Counted from the stretch's first letter, positions 35,019 to 42,671 are shown. The stretch is 64,000 bases of DNA from Halomarina oriensis (GCF_009791395.1 NZ_WSZK01000015.1:372001-436000); one strand, 5' to 3'. Translations and numbers: made by a program. Notes: generated by a model not told the origin, from the sequence alone.

Positions 35019-36055
35019 AGCTCCAACGTCGGCACTTCACGACGCTCCTCAACGCGTTCTACGACGACGGTATCACCACCATCCCGGTCGAGCATCCTTG
35101 CGAAGACGTCGGTGAACTCGTCCGGTTCGAACTCGGCGACTACCGAGGAAGTACGGTTCGATTCACCTGTGGACCGCTCTCGTACGAGGACCGACGAGAC
35201 GACCTCGAGCGCGAGTACGACGAGCAGATCGTCGCCGATCTCCCCGGTCCCGAGCACTACATGCGGGCGCTCGTCGGCGGCGGTGTCGCACCGCTCGAAA
35301 ACCACGACGAGGTCGAGACGTTCGTCCGCCGCTACGGCTATCCCGACCTCGAAGCGGGTCATCGTCCAGTGTTCGCGGGGATCGACACCAACCTCCTCAT
35401 GTGGCGACCGGAGTCACTCCTCTCACTCGATCCCTCGAACGGCGACGAGCGTGGTCGGTCGCCCGTGAACGGATATGCGCTCTCGGCGGGCGTGAAGGAG
35501 GAACTCGACTTCCACTTTCGACACGGCGAGTCGCGTCGGTTGGTGGACGCCTTCGGACCAGAGTTCGACCGACTGAAGGGCCAACCGACGAGCGACAACA
35601 GACAGGGGTTGCTCGGACTGTACGCCTACCGCCAGTTCATGGCCGAGCGTAACGTCGACGTCGTCCCCGGCGAGAAGGGCGACAGAGCGATCGTCGATAG
35701 CTATCACGACTACCACGAGGAGGACCGCAACCGCGTCGTCCTGTTCAGCAACGACCACGGCTTCGTCGACCGCGCTCACGAGTGTGGACTCCTCGCCCAA
35801 CACGTCTCGTTCCCGGTCGACACGCGTCGGAAAGCGACGGTGTCGTGGCGAGACATCGAGGAGACGCTCTACCTGCTCACCGTCGTCTTCGGCGTCCTCG
35901 TCCTCCCGAAGGTCACGCTCTATGGCGCGTGGGAGGGCAAGGACGGCCGGGACTGGCAGACCGAGACGGTCGATGTCGACTGTCGGAGTCCGAAGTACCA
36001 GAGAGAGTTGAAGCGGCGAGAGCGGATCGTCACTGCGTTCGACGCCGCGATGTAG
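35015..36055 (+). CDS. PIN-domain ribonuclease-like protein coupled to the CARF-like gene
   Basis: A 346-residue protein from a GTG start overlapping the previous stop. The N-terminal about 115 residues are unrecognised. From about 118 a PIN-like fold appears: FAGIDTNLLMW (D124, the first PIN acidic residue), a long helical insert, GEKGDRAIVDSYHDY (E220, D223, D228) and RVVLFSNDHGFVDRAHECGL (D247, D252). These acidic residues are in the order expected for a metal-dependent PIN ribonuclease active site. The C-terminus has a hydrophobic stretch (ETLYLLTVVFGVLVLPKVTLYGAW) and a basic tail. Together with the CARF-like partner it may form a ligand-gated RNase. Confidence 0.6.
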   Translation: MKLQRRHFTTLLNAFYDDGITTIPVEHPCEDVGELVRFELGDYRGSTVRFTCGPLSYEDRRDDLEREYDEQIVADLPGPEHYMRALVGGGVAPLENHDEVETFVRRYGYPDLEAGHRPVFAGIDTNLLMWRPESLLSLDPSNGDERGRSPVNGYALSAGVKEELDFHFRHGESRRLVDAFGPEFDRLKGQPTSDNRQGLLGLYAYRQFMAERNVDVVPGEKGDRAIVDSYHDYHEEDRNRVVLFSNDHGFVDRAHECGLLAQHVSFPVDTRRKATVSWRDIEETLYLLTVVFGVLVLPKVTLYGAWEGKDGRDWQTETVDVDCRSPKYQRELKRRERIVTAFDAAM

Positions 36056-36099
36056 TCGACCACCGGGGCGGCCACCAGACCTCGTCTCGACCGGAGGTT

Positions 36100-36345
36100 C
36101 TACTCGTACGCGGCGAGAGACTCGTCGAACGACGCATCGAGGAACTCCGTATCCATACCGTGTGGCTCCTCGGGGTCGAGCAGATACCGCAACAGCCGAT
36201 TCACGTAGACCTCGGCTCGCCGTCGCTTTCCGAGGCCGTATTCGACGACGTTCATCGTCGAGCGAGGCGATCCAGGGCGCTCGGTGATGACTTCCCATCG
36301 CTCACTGAGCGCACGCAGTCTCGGCGTCAGGTCGTCGGGGTCCAT
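36100..36345 (-). pseudogene. Truncated PD-(D/E)XK family protein, N-terminal remnant
   Basis: Only 81 residues remain (MDPDDLTPRLRALSERW...). RRRAEVYVNRLLRYLLDPEEPHGMDTEFLDASF matches the conserved N-terminal block of PDDEXK_4-type nucleases (E-x-x-(h)-N-x-L-L-x-x-L-L-D-P-x-x-x-H-G-x-x-x-x-F-L). That family normally runs several hundred residues with the catalytic D/E-x-K after this block. Here the frame stops, and the region beyond is occupied by the convergent PIN gene, so the catalytic part is lost. A longer start at 36384 is possible. Probably a decayed defence or repair gene. Confidence 0.6.
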
Positions 36346-36413
36346 CGTCTCACTCTCCTCGTCATCTCGACGGATCCGTATCAACTCACCGCCACACGTC
36401 GTTCAGCGACCGC

Positions 36414-37097
36414 TCATCGAGGGTGGATCTCGGTGAGTTCGATAGAGCTACGCCGGCACTCCTCCCTGACGAGATCGAATCGCTGTCGAGCCTTCTCGGT
36501 GCTTCGGTCGTCCGTTTCACCCTGCTGGAACGGGTTCTTGTTCGTCACGACGACGAGATGCCGAGAGTCCGCCCCGTCGAGCGCACCGAGTTTCCGCAGG
36601 TCCGCGGAGAAGTGTGGCCACTCGTCGATATCCGGGTTCTCGAACGCCGCACCGGCAACGTCGACGTTCTTGATGTATTTGAGCTCTATCGCGTGTTCGA
36701 TTGCTCCCGCCGGAAAGTACTTGCTCCCGTCGACGAGTCGGACCGTGAGCACCGGTTCGTCGCTCTCGGGGACGCAGTCGAGGCCGGCGTACTCCGAACT
36801 CGCCTCGGGATCCAAGACGGCCACGTCGAGGCTCGTGTTCCCCACACCGGACGTTCCGAAGTTGACCTCGGCCTGGACGTTGCTGATCTCGTGGGGAGCA
36901 GCGATTCGATCGAGATACTTCCGTTTGTAGCCGGTCACGTCGCCCAGATCGTAGCCTCCACGCGCTCGAATCGACTCACCCATCCGTCTTCGAAGGAGCG
37001 TGAGTAGTCGGGCTTGGAGCGCGGCCTCCACCGTGAAATCGAGCGGTGTCGTCTGAAACTCGGCGTCGAGGTCGTCGATCGCCAACCGGATACTCAT
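36414..37097 (-). CDS. Putative PD-(D/E)XK nuclease-like protein
   Basis: A 227-residue protein starting MSIRLAIDDLDAEF. A possible nuclease core is seen: NVQAEVNFGTSGVGNTSLDVAVLD (E and D), then EHAIELKYIKN (E-L-K), the D...(E/x)-x-K spacing of restriction-like folds. A helix with HLVVVTNKNPFQQ follows, and the tail RRSSIELTEIHPR is basic. I do not recognise a named family. It precedes the truncated PD-(D/E)XK remnant on the same strand. A minus-strand TATA-like ATTTATCC at about 37163-37170 may drive it. Confidence 0.55.
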   Translation of the reverse strand: MSIRLAIDDLDAEFQTTPLDFTVEAALQARLLTLLRRRMGESIRARGGYDLGDVTGYKRKYLDRIAAPHEISNVQAEVNFGTSGVGNTSLDVAVLDPEASSEYAGLDCVPESDEPVLTVRLVDGSKYFPAGAIEHAIELKYIKNVDVAGAAFENPDIDEWPHFSADLRKLGALDGADSRHLVVVTNKNPFQQGETDDRSTEKARQRFDLVREECRRSSIELTEIHPR

Positions 37098-37480
37098 AGT
37101 GGACGGGCACTCGCAACCGGGAGAAGTCACTTCCGAACGACCGATGGTTCGTGGACTTCGGGGATAAATCCGGGAGTCCGCCTCCGGGGCTTCCGGAGCG
37201 GTCTCTGTAGCAGCGTCCCGAGCGGTAGAAGCTCGGAACCACGGGTGGAGTCAGCGGCCGGGAAACTGTCGATCCAACGCGGTGAGAGGCTTCGGATCGA
37301 CACCGCGCGAGGGAAGTAGACGAACCACGGTTTCCGAGGGTTCGTCTCTGAAAAGTCGGATGAGAATACTGAGACCGGGTGCGAGAATCGCCCGTGGTCG
37401 CTCGCTGCGGTCGCTGCGGTCGCTCCCAGATTCGATTTTCTGTGGACACCCGTCGCTCACGAACGTGTTCACGACAGGAG
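37098..37480. other. Gene-free junction between the island and tRNA-His
   Basis: About 380 bp without a believable ORF. It holds a hairpin (arms CCG-C-CTCCGG and CCGGAGCGG, 37178-37201), the partial tRNA-His copy at 37373-37390, and a 9-bp tandem repeat TCGCTGCGG x2 (37402-37419) followed by a partial third unit. It looks like the attachment end of a former integrated element. Confidence 0.5.
37373..37390. repeat. Partial copy of the tRNA-His 3' end (attachment-site-like direct repeat)
   Basis: 17 of 18 bases here match 37481-37498, the last 18 bases of the tRNA-His gene read on the plus strand; the shared 16-base run is CCGGGTGCGAGAATCG. The copy lies 108 bp downstream of the tRNA 3' end, on the side of the low-G+C island. 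Tyrosine-recombinase elements leave such a repeat when they integrate into a tRNA 3' end. Confidence 0.6.
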
Positions 37481-37553
37481 GTCCGGGTGCGAGAATCGAA
37501 CCCGCGTCTCAGCCTCCACAAGGCTGAAGGATGACCACTACCCCAACCCGGAC
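37481..37553 (-). tRNA. tRNA-His (anticodon GTG)
   Basis: Read on the minus strand, 73 nt fold into a full cloverleaf. The acceptor stem is GTCCGGGT paired with ACCCGGAC, 8 bp because the extra G-1 of tRNA-His is encoded and pairs with C73. The anticodon arm is CAGCC-TTGTGGA-GGCTG, giving anticodon GTG (His). The T arm is GCGGG-TTCGATT-CTCGC. CCA is not encoded. It stands alone between the low-G+C island (its 3' side) and the CHAT region. Confidence 0.96.
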
Positions 37554-38390
37554 GCGCATCCGCTAGTATCCGGCGTCCCTTTGAATACGTTACGACTCGG
37601 GGTTGGGCGTGCCACTCGGTTGCGCGGGAAATACGAAGAGAGAAGCAGTCGGGAGAGCGGCGACCGGCTACTCGACTCGGGTCGGTCGGAGGCACTCGAT
37701 GGCGAGCAGTCGACCGAGAGGTGACACCACGACCGGCGACTCCATCGTCGAGTTCGGCCGAGAAGTCGGGCCGAACGCGCGGTGGTAGAGCGAGTTCACG
37801 ACGAGGGCGTTCACGGGGGGTTCGGCAAACTCCGGCCGACTACCCGGCCGGGCACGCACACCGAGTCCGGAGAACCCCCAGACGACAGCAGGAGCGAACG
37901 CGAAGAGGTCGACCAACTCCGTGGAGTCGACGACCGTGACAGACCCGTGAGCGTCCCGCCGATGGTGGTTTGCTCGATAGTGAAGGAGGCGAGACCGGTA
38001 GATCGAGTCCTCCACCCTCGTCGAACCGGGGTCCGTCGAAGCCCGTTCGAACGGACCGCTCGTGTGCAGGCGAGAGACTTTATGTCGAATGAGCCACTAC
38101 GATTAGACGACGCTTCGTCTGGAGGGCCGAAGCGTCAGCGGGGACCATTTAGAACAGTCGGCCCGGCGGGTCTTTTCTGCCCGCTCGGGCCGGTGTTCTG
38201 TTCGGCGATAGGACCGGCGAGTCACACCCATCTCGGCGGCCGGTGAGTGTCCAGTTCCTCGCTGGTGAACAGCTAAAGCAGGGTCAGCACCAGTCTCCGC
38301 GTTCACGACCACCGTCCGGAGATTGTTGCAACCCACACGTGTTATATTGTTTCAGATAAATTTTTGTAAAAACGCAGACAAGTGTGGAGT
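37554..38390. other. Non-coding stretch with several hairpins, upstream of the DUF7503-like gene
   Basis: About 840 bp have no convincing gene; a 115-codon minus-strand frame (37668-38015) has no recognisable domain. From 38109 to about 38220 there are successive inverted repeats: GACGCTTCG/CGAAGCGTC (38109-38117, 38128-38136); GGCCCGGCGGG with CCCGCTCGGGCC (38160-38170, 38180-38191) around a T-rich loop; and GCCGGT/ACCGGC just after. A structured RNA or terminator cluster is possible. The end (38331-38390) is AT-rich promoter DNA. Confidence 0.4.
38355..38363 (+). promoter_or_regulatory. Probable TATA box of the DUF7503-like small gene
   Basis: GATAAATTT in an AT-rich patch, centred about 32 bp before the ATG at 38391. 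This gives a leader of only a few bases, typical of haloarchaea. Confidence 0.5.
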
Positions 38391-38528
38391 ATGTCCGATA
38401 CCCAATCGGCGTCCGAGGCGTTCGCACAGAACCCAAGCATGATCGGCAACCTGTTCGCGCTGCTCACACTGCGTGACGACTCTATGACGGCGTCGCTAGC
38501 GAACAGCGGCGGTACCACTGGCCCGTAA
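38391..38528 (+). CDS. Small DUF7503-like protein (45 residues)
   Basis: A short ORF starting MSDTQSASEAFAQNPSMIG, then NLFALLTLRDDSMTASLANS and ending GGTTGP. It resembles the tiny haloarchaeal DUF7503 proteins: a polar lead, an N/H-P-x-M-I-G-x-L-F hydrophobic helix, and a short Gly/Thr-rich end closing in G-P. The function of that family is unknown. A TATA-like box precedes it, and its stop lies only 8 bp from the convergent CHAT protease stop. The family recall is moderate, but promoter, composition and position support a real gene. Confidence 0.6.
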   Translation: MSDTQSASEAFAQNPSMIGNLFALLTLRDDSMTASLANSGGTTGP

Positions 38529-38536
38529 GAGCGAGA

Positions 38537-40642
38537 TCATTCGATGAGGTCGGCAGAGACGGACTCGCTCCAAGAAAGCGTCCCATTGACCGTTACTGGC
38601 ACTCGTTCACTCATCGTCAGCAGTTCATCGAGTTCATCCGTCGAGGCGGTCAAGGTGGTGAGGTGCCCCGACCCCAGATGCCGTGTGGTATTGTCTGCGA
38701 GATACGGTGTCACCATCGAGCCGACCGGCCACTGTGACGTTGGATAGGCGAAGTATCCCACCTCGAACGAGTCGGGGCCGGTCCGTTCGATATCGAGTCG
38801 GTTTGCTGCCCCGCTTTTCGTGCTCGTGAGACGCGCGTTACCCGACCCGACGATGACGTACTGCCGCCCCGTGATGGTCTCTCGACCGATGACGGCCAAC
38901 GCCGCGGCCAGCGAGAACCCGCTGTTCAGCAATCGAGCGATCTGTAACCCGACCATCGTTGCGGGGTCGTTCGCCACCTCCTCCAGTGTCACGACGCCAC
39001 CGGTCGCCCCCGCATCGACGAGCGCACGGCCCTGAACGTACGACTGGCACGCGTTGAGGACGAACGCTCGCCCACCGAACGAGTCGAGCGTCCGAACGTC
39101 GAGATGCCCGTCCGCGCACGCCAGTCCGTCCGACGTCGCGTGACCGATGTAGTGGAGCAGGTCGTGGTTCGCTTCGAGCAGCGCACGCGTCTCCGCGACG
39201 GTCTGCTCCTCGTGAATCGTGACGTCCATCTCGACGAGTTCGCGGACGCCGTACAGTTCGCCCACGGAACGCTCTTCGGTCATCTCGGGGGCGTTGGCGA
39301 TGACCTGCACCCGTGTCGGCCCGTTGCCGACGGCGTCGAGTTGGCGGAGGGAGGCGTCGGCGGTCGGAATCGACGCACCGACCGGGACACCGTCGCCGAG
39401 CCAGGCGTGTTCCAGACTGTCGACCGGGGGAGCGCTCACCCGTCGGGGGACGAGGTCCTCGTCCGGCCGGAACGGCTGGACGTTCGTCGGCGGACCCGCA
39501 CCGTCGGCCCGGTAGAAATCCGCGACGCTGTTGCCGATTTCCGTGGCGATGCTAGCTGGCTCGCTCGGAGTGGTCGTGATGGGTCGGACGTGTGCGAGGT
39601 CGTGCGCCGCGAACGGGAGGTACGGTGCGTGCTGTGGGTCCGGCGCGACGTCGGCGGTCAGCTTCCACGTCGGGACGAGGTCGGCGACGTCCTCCCACGG
39701 CACTGCGAGGGCGGCGTCGACCTGCTCGGGGAGCGAGCGGTCGTACAGCGCCGGGAAGTCGACGTCGACACGTCGTTCGAGCACCCGCCGCTCGTGGAGG
39801 TCGACCGGGAACAGCCCTTCCGTCCGTGTGACGCAGTCGAACAGGAACAGCCGTTCGAGCGTTCGCTGGACGCCGGTACTCATCCCGTCGGGATGCGTCA
39901 GGGCGTGCTCAGTTCCATCCGCGACTAGCGCCGGCTTCGGTCCCGGACGAACCTGTGCGTTCAGATAGTACGCCAAGGATGCGACCGAGAAGACGTGGCC
40001 GTACTCGACCGGGACCTCGATGTGGACGGGTGTGTCACGCCGCTCCAGCCCCTCGGGGGCGCTGAACGGGCCCGGTTCGACGTCGACGAGCGGCGGGCAC
40101 CCGCGCAGCGACGGCCAGGCGCGTTCGGGGGAGGTGGTCTTGAGCGCCGACCCGAAACACGAGACGGCTCGCATCAGGTCTCGGGGACGCTCGCTCGTGT
40201 GGACGGTCGCCTGCGGACGAGTGTGGAGGGACCGAAGCCCGATCTGAACGCCGCCACCCGGCAGTCGGACGATGCGGTGGCCGTCGTCGACGGTCGATTC
40301 GATCGGGCCGTCGACGCGACAGTAACACTTCACCCCGAGGGATTCGATCTGCACGAGATACTCGCCGTCGGGCATCGTGACCGCCTCGCGGTTGGTCGCC
40401 GCTTCGAGGAGTTCCCCCTCCGTCGTGCGGACGTACAGTTCACACAGTATCGGCAGAACGAGTTCGTGACACACGACGTCGACCGCCGTCTCGACCGGAA
40501 ACGCGAACCGCTCGACCGACACCGCTCGTGGCGAGACCGGTCGGTCGGTGCGGACGACGAGGTCGACGCCCTCGGCGGGGTCCGCGAGGCGAATACCAGT
40601 GGGCGTCTCGACCGCAGCGATCGAGGGGCCAGACGGTGTCAT
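38537..40642 (-). CDS. CHAT-domain (caspase-like) cysteine protease
   Basis: A 701-residue protein. The first about 430 residues are beta-rich and unrecognised. Residues about 440-620 form a CHAT peptidase: RVQVIANAPEMTEERSVGELYGVRELVEMDVTIHEEQ, the catalytic His in DLLHYIGHATSDG (about H501), the catalytic Cys in FVLNACQSYVQGRALVDAGATGGV (about C532), and the closing LARLLNSGF-type helix with YVIVGSGNARLT. The dyad is intact. CHAT proteases act as regulated, gasdermin- or partner-cleaving enzymes in several bacterial immune systems and in other signalling roles. It begins 30 bp after the DUF7504-like gene on the same strand, so they are cotranscribed. Confidence 0.82.
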   Translation of the reverse strand: MTPSGPSIAAVETPTGIRLADPAEGVDLVVRTDRPVSPRAVSVERFAFPVETAVDVVCHELVLPILCELYVRTTEGELLEAATNREAVTMPDGEYLVQIESLGVKCYCRVDGPIESTVDDGHRIVRLPGGGVQIGLRSLHTRPQATVHTSERPRDLMRAVSCFGSALKTTSPERAWPSLRGCPPLVDVEPGPFSAPEGLERRDTPVHIEVPVEYGHVFSVASLAYYLNAQVRPGPKPALVADGTEHALTHPDGMSTGVQRTLERLFLFDCVTRTEGLFPVDLHERRVLERRVDVDFPALYDRSLPEQVDAALAVPWEDVADLVPTWKLTADVAPDPQHAPYLPFAAHDLAHVRPITTTPSEPASIATEIGNSVADFYRADGAGPPTNVQPFRPDEDLVPRRVSAPPVDSLEHAWLGDGVPVGASIPTADASLRQLDAVGNGPTRVQVIANAPEMTEERSVGELYGVRELVEMDVTIHEEQTVAETRALLEANHDLLHYIGHATSDGLACADGHLDVRTLDSFGGRAFVLNACQSYVQGRALVDAGATGGVVTLEEVANDPATMVGLQIARLLNSGFSLAAALAVIGRETITGRQYVIVGSGNARLTSTKSGAANRLDIERTGPDSFEVGYFAYPTSQWPVGSMVTPYLADNTTRHLGSGHLTTLTASTDELDELLTMSERVPVTVNGTLSWSESVSADLIE

Positions 40643-40672
40643 GCGTACGTCGGTGTCGGAACAGCGTCGGCC

Positions 40673-41410
40673 TCAGCGGTCGAGCGGGAGCCATCCCGAG
40701 GTCTCACCGTGGTCGAGGAGGTGCCACGACTGTTCCGGTTCGCTCTCCGGTCGGTCACGCAGTCGGATATGTATATCGACGGTTGGTAACAGTGCATCGA
40801 CCAGTGGGTCCGACGACGGAATCGGGAGCAGGAAGTGTGCGTATCCTCGGGAGCGAGCGACCTCGTCACCGACGATTCGGACGAACCGTCGGACCGCTGG
40901 ACGGGGGTGTTCGTCGAGGAGTGGCCGGAGTGTCACGACACCGACGCGCAGTGCGGCCGGTCGAACGCCGTCGGCGCGTTCACGGTGGGCGGCGACGACG
41001 TCGACGAGTGCGGCCCGGAGGTCGACGAGTGGTGTCCGCTCGCGTTCGAACACCGCGTCGGTCTCTCCGGATACGGCCACGTTCGTCGACGCGCTACCCG
41101 ACGAGGCGGCCGTCGAACCGTCTCGGACGCTCCGGTATCGGACGAGACGCGTTCCGCCGTCCGCAGCGGCGGCCTCGGGGACGTGTTCGGCCACTCGCGT
41201 GTCGCCGACGTCGACGACTGCGAGGGTCCGTTCGCGGCCGGCCGCTTCCGGGCCGAGAAGCAACCGGTTCTGGAGCGCCACGACCGACCGGTCGACGGCA
41301 CCCGTGACCAGAATCCGACAGCCCTGCCGCTTGTGTTCCGCGAGGAGGTCCTGGAACCGCCGCGGACCGCGGGGGCGCTCACCCGAGTCCGACGGCGACC
41401 GATTAGTCAT
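40673..41410 (-). CDS. DUF7504-like protein, CHAT operon partner
   Basis: A 245-residue protein starting MTNRSPSDSGERPRG. PRRFQDLLAEHKRQGCRILVTGAVDRSVVALQNRLLLGPE resembles the haloarchaeal DUF7504 family. It looks like a RecA/KaiC-type first strand and loop (ILVTGAV) but has no G-K-(S/T), so nucleotide hydrolysis is unlikely. Later strands TLAVVDVGD, RVGVVTLRPLLDE and YAHFLLPIPSSDPLVDALLPTVDIHIRLR fit a RecA-like sheet. The ATG at 41410 sits about 27 bp after a strong TATA box, so the transcript is leaderless and earlier in-frame codons are excluded. Role unknown; coupling with CHAT suggests a sensor or adaptor. Confidence 0.68.
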   Translation of the reverse strand: MTNRSPSDSGERPRGPRRFQDLLAEHKRQGCRILVTGAVDRSVVALQNRLLLGPEAAGRERTLAVVDVGDTRVAEHVPEAAAADGGTRLVRYRSVRDGSTAASSGSASTNVAVSGETDAVFERERTPLVDLRAALVDVVAAHRERADGVRPAALRVGVVTLRPLLDEHPRPAVRRFVRIVGDEVARSRGYAHFLLPIPSSDPLVDALLPTVDIHIRLRDRPESEPEQSWHLLDHGETSGWLPLDR

Positions 41411-41432
41411 TGGAGAGTAATCCTTTTCAACC

Positions 41433-41442
41433 AATATAAATC
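41433..41442 (-). promoter_or_regulatory. Strong TATA box of the DUF7504-CHAT operon
   Basis: The minus strand reads GATTTATATT, the best TATA match in the window, centred about 27 bp before the ATG at 41410. Transcription should start at or next to that ATG. Confidence 0.7.
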
Positions 41443-41538
41443 ACCGCACTACGAAGCGGTCGGCGTTCGGCAGTGGCCGGCGTTCCGACTGGCGAGCGAG
41501 ACGACGTGGAAGTGGCCCGGCGAGTCAGGCGCCGGGGG

Positions 41539-42552
41539 TCACCCACGGTCCTCGGAGAGGTTGAGCGCAGCGACGAGGCGGTCGGTGATGACCTGCGCGA
41601 CCATCGAGACCAGTCGGTCCTTGTCTTCGTAGCTCGCGAACACGCCGAGTGGAACCTCGCCGCCAGCCATCTCTCGGTGGCCACCGGCGCTGCCGACGTT
41701 CGAGAACGCCTCTCGGAGCAGTGACCCGACGTGGATGCGAGGGTCCGTCGAACGCGCACTCATGTGGATGGAGTCGTCGATGATGCCGAAGACGACGGCC
41801 GTCTGAATCCCTTCGAGGGTCGCGAGGTAGTCCGCCGCCTGCGGGAGGGCGTCGCGTTCACTCGTCCGTCCGACGTGCGAGATGAGGACGGAGCCTCGAA
41901 CGTCACGGGTCCGGATGGCCTCCGCGATGGCGTCGACGGTCGCTCCACTGACCGACGGTGTCGCGAGCGTTCGGAGGAGGTCACGGTCGGCCAGCGAGTG
42001 GAGGTGCCCCGCCGCGGCGTACTCGGCTTCGGTCGCACCACGGAGGAAGCCCAGCGTCTCCCTGCGAACCGCGAACAGGAGCGCCGTTGCGAGCGACGTC
42101 TGGACCGGGAGGTCCAGTTCGCGGACGTACTCGGTGAGGATGGTCGCGGTCGCACCGATGGACTCGCGGTGGTCGACGAATCGGGCGGCGACGTCGTCGG
42201 CGGGGTGGTGGTCGATGACGATGTCGATTGGCGTCCCCTCGGGGACCTCGTTGTTCGCGCCGGGGGTGGAGTGGTCGACGAACGCGACCAGCGAGTCCGA
42301 CGACCGGTCGACCACCGCGTCGGCGTCGAACGCCCTGAGGTTCATCTCGAGGAGGTTGATGAACGCACGGTTCTGCTGATGGGAGATGTCGCCGCTGTAG
42401 AGGATGCGCCGCTCGTCGATGCCGGCGTTCGCGGCGATTCGACCGAGCGCGAACGCACTCGCGAGACAGTCGGGGTCCGGGTTGTTGTGACAGACGATGG
42501 TGAGTTCGTCGCCGTCCGCGAGCATGGACTGCAGTGATTCTGGCCCAGTCAT
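41539..42552 (-). CDS. DHH/DHHA1 family phosphoesterase
   Basis: A 337-residue protein. The DHH part has TIVCHNNPDPDCLASAFAL (motif with N-x-D-x-D metal ligands, NrnA/recJ-like group), SLVAFVDHS and DIVIDHHPADDVAARFVD (the D-H-H motif). The C-terminal DHHA1 part ends with NVGSAGGHREMAGGEVPLGVF (G-G-H-x-x-A/M-A-G). It hydrolyses nucleotide phosphodiesters such as oligonucleotides, pAp or cyclic dinucleotides; which of these cannot be read. It has no N-terminal TrkA domain. A TATA-like CCCTTACG on the minus strand is about 32 bp upstream. Confidence 0.9.
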   Translation of the reverse strand: MTGPESLQSMLADGDELTIVCHNNPDPDCLASAFALGRIAANAGIDERRILYSGDISHQQNRAFINLLEMNLRAFDADAVVDRSSDSLVAFVDHSTPGANNEVPEGTPIDIVIDHHPADDVAARFVDHRESIGATATILTEYVRELDLPVQTSLATALLFAVRRETLGFLRGATEAEYAAAGHLHSLADRDLLRTLATPSVSGATVDAIAEAIRTRDVRGSVLISHVGRTSERDALPQAADYLATLEGIQTAVVFGIIDDSIHMSARSTDPRIHVGSLLREAFSNVGSAGGHREMAGGEVPLGVFASYEDKDRLVSMVAQVITDRLVAALNLSEDRG

Positions 42553-42671
42553 CGGTTACTGTAGCCGATAGGAGACCACTCGTAAGGGTCTATCTACCCG
42601 AACACTCCGACCCGAACCGGTCCACTCGGACCTGTCCGCCCTCGTATCTGCCGTTCGGAACGGGGCGGACG

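Noticed and set aside
34545-36055. CRISPR array accompanying the CARF-like gene
   Set aside because: No spaced direct repeats of CRISPR type are seen anywhere in the window and no cas1, cas2 or cas10 gene. The Cas4-like nuclease (29142-30065) belongs to the AddAB-like operon.
37668-38015. 115-codon minus-strand frame near tRNA-His
   Set aside because: No domain, no promoter or ribosome-site signal, mixed composition; kept only as part of a non-coding stretch.
41411-41434. Earlier TTG start for the DUF7504-like gene
   Set aside because: It would lie at or upstream of the transcription start predicted from the TATA box at 41433-41442.
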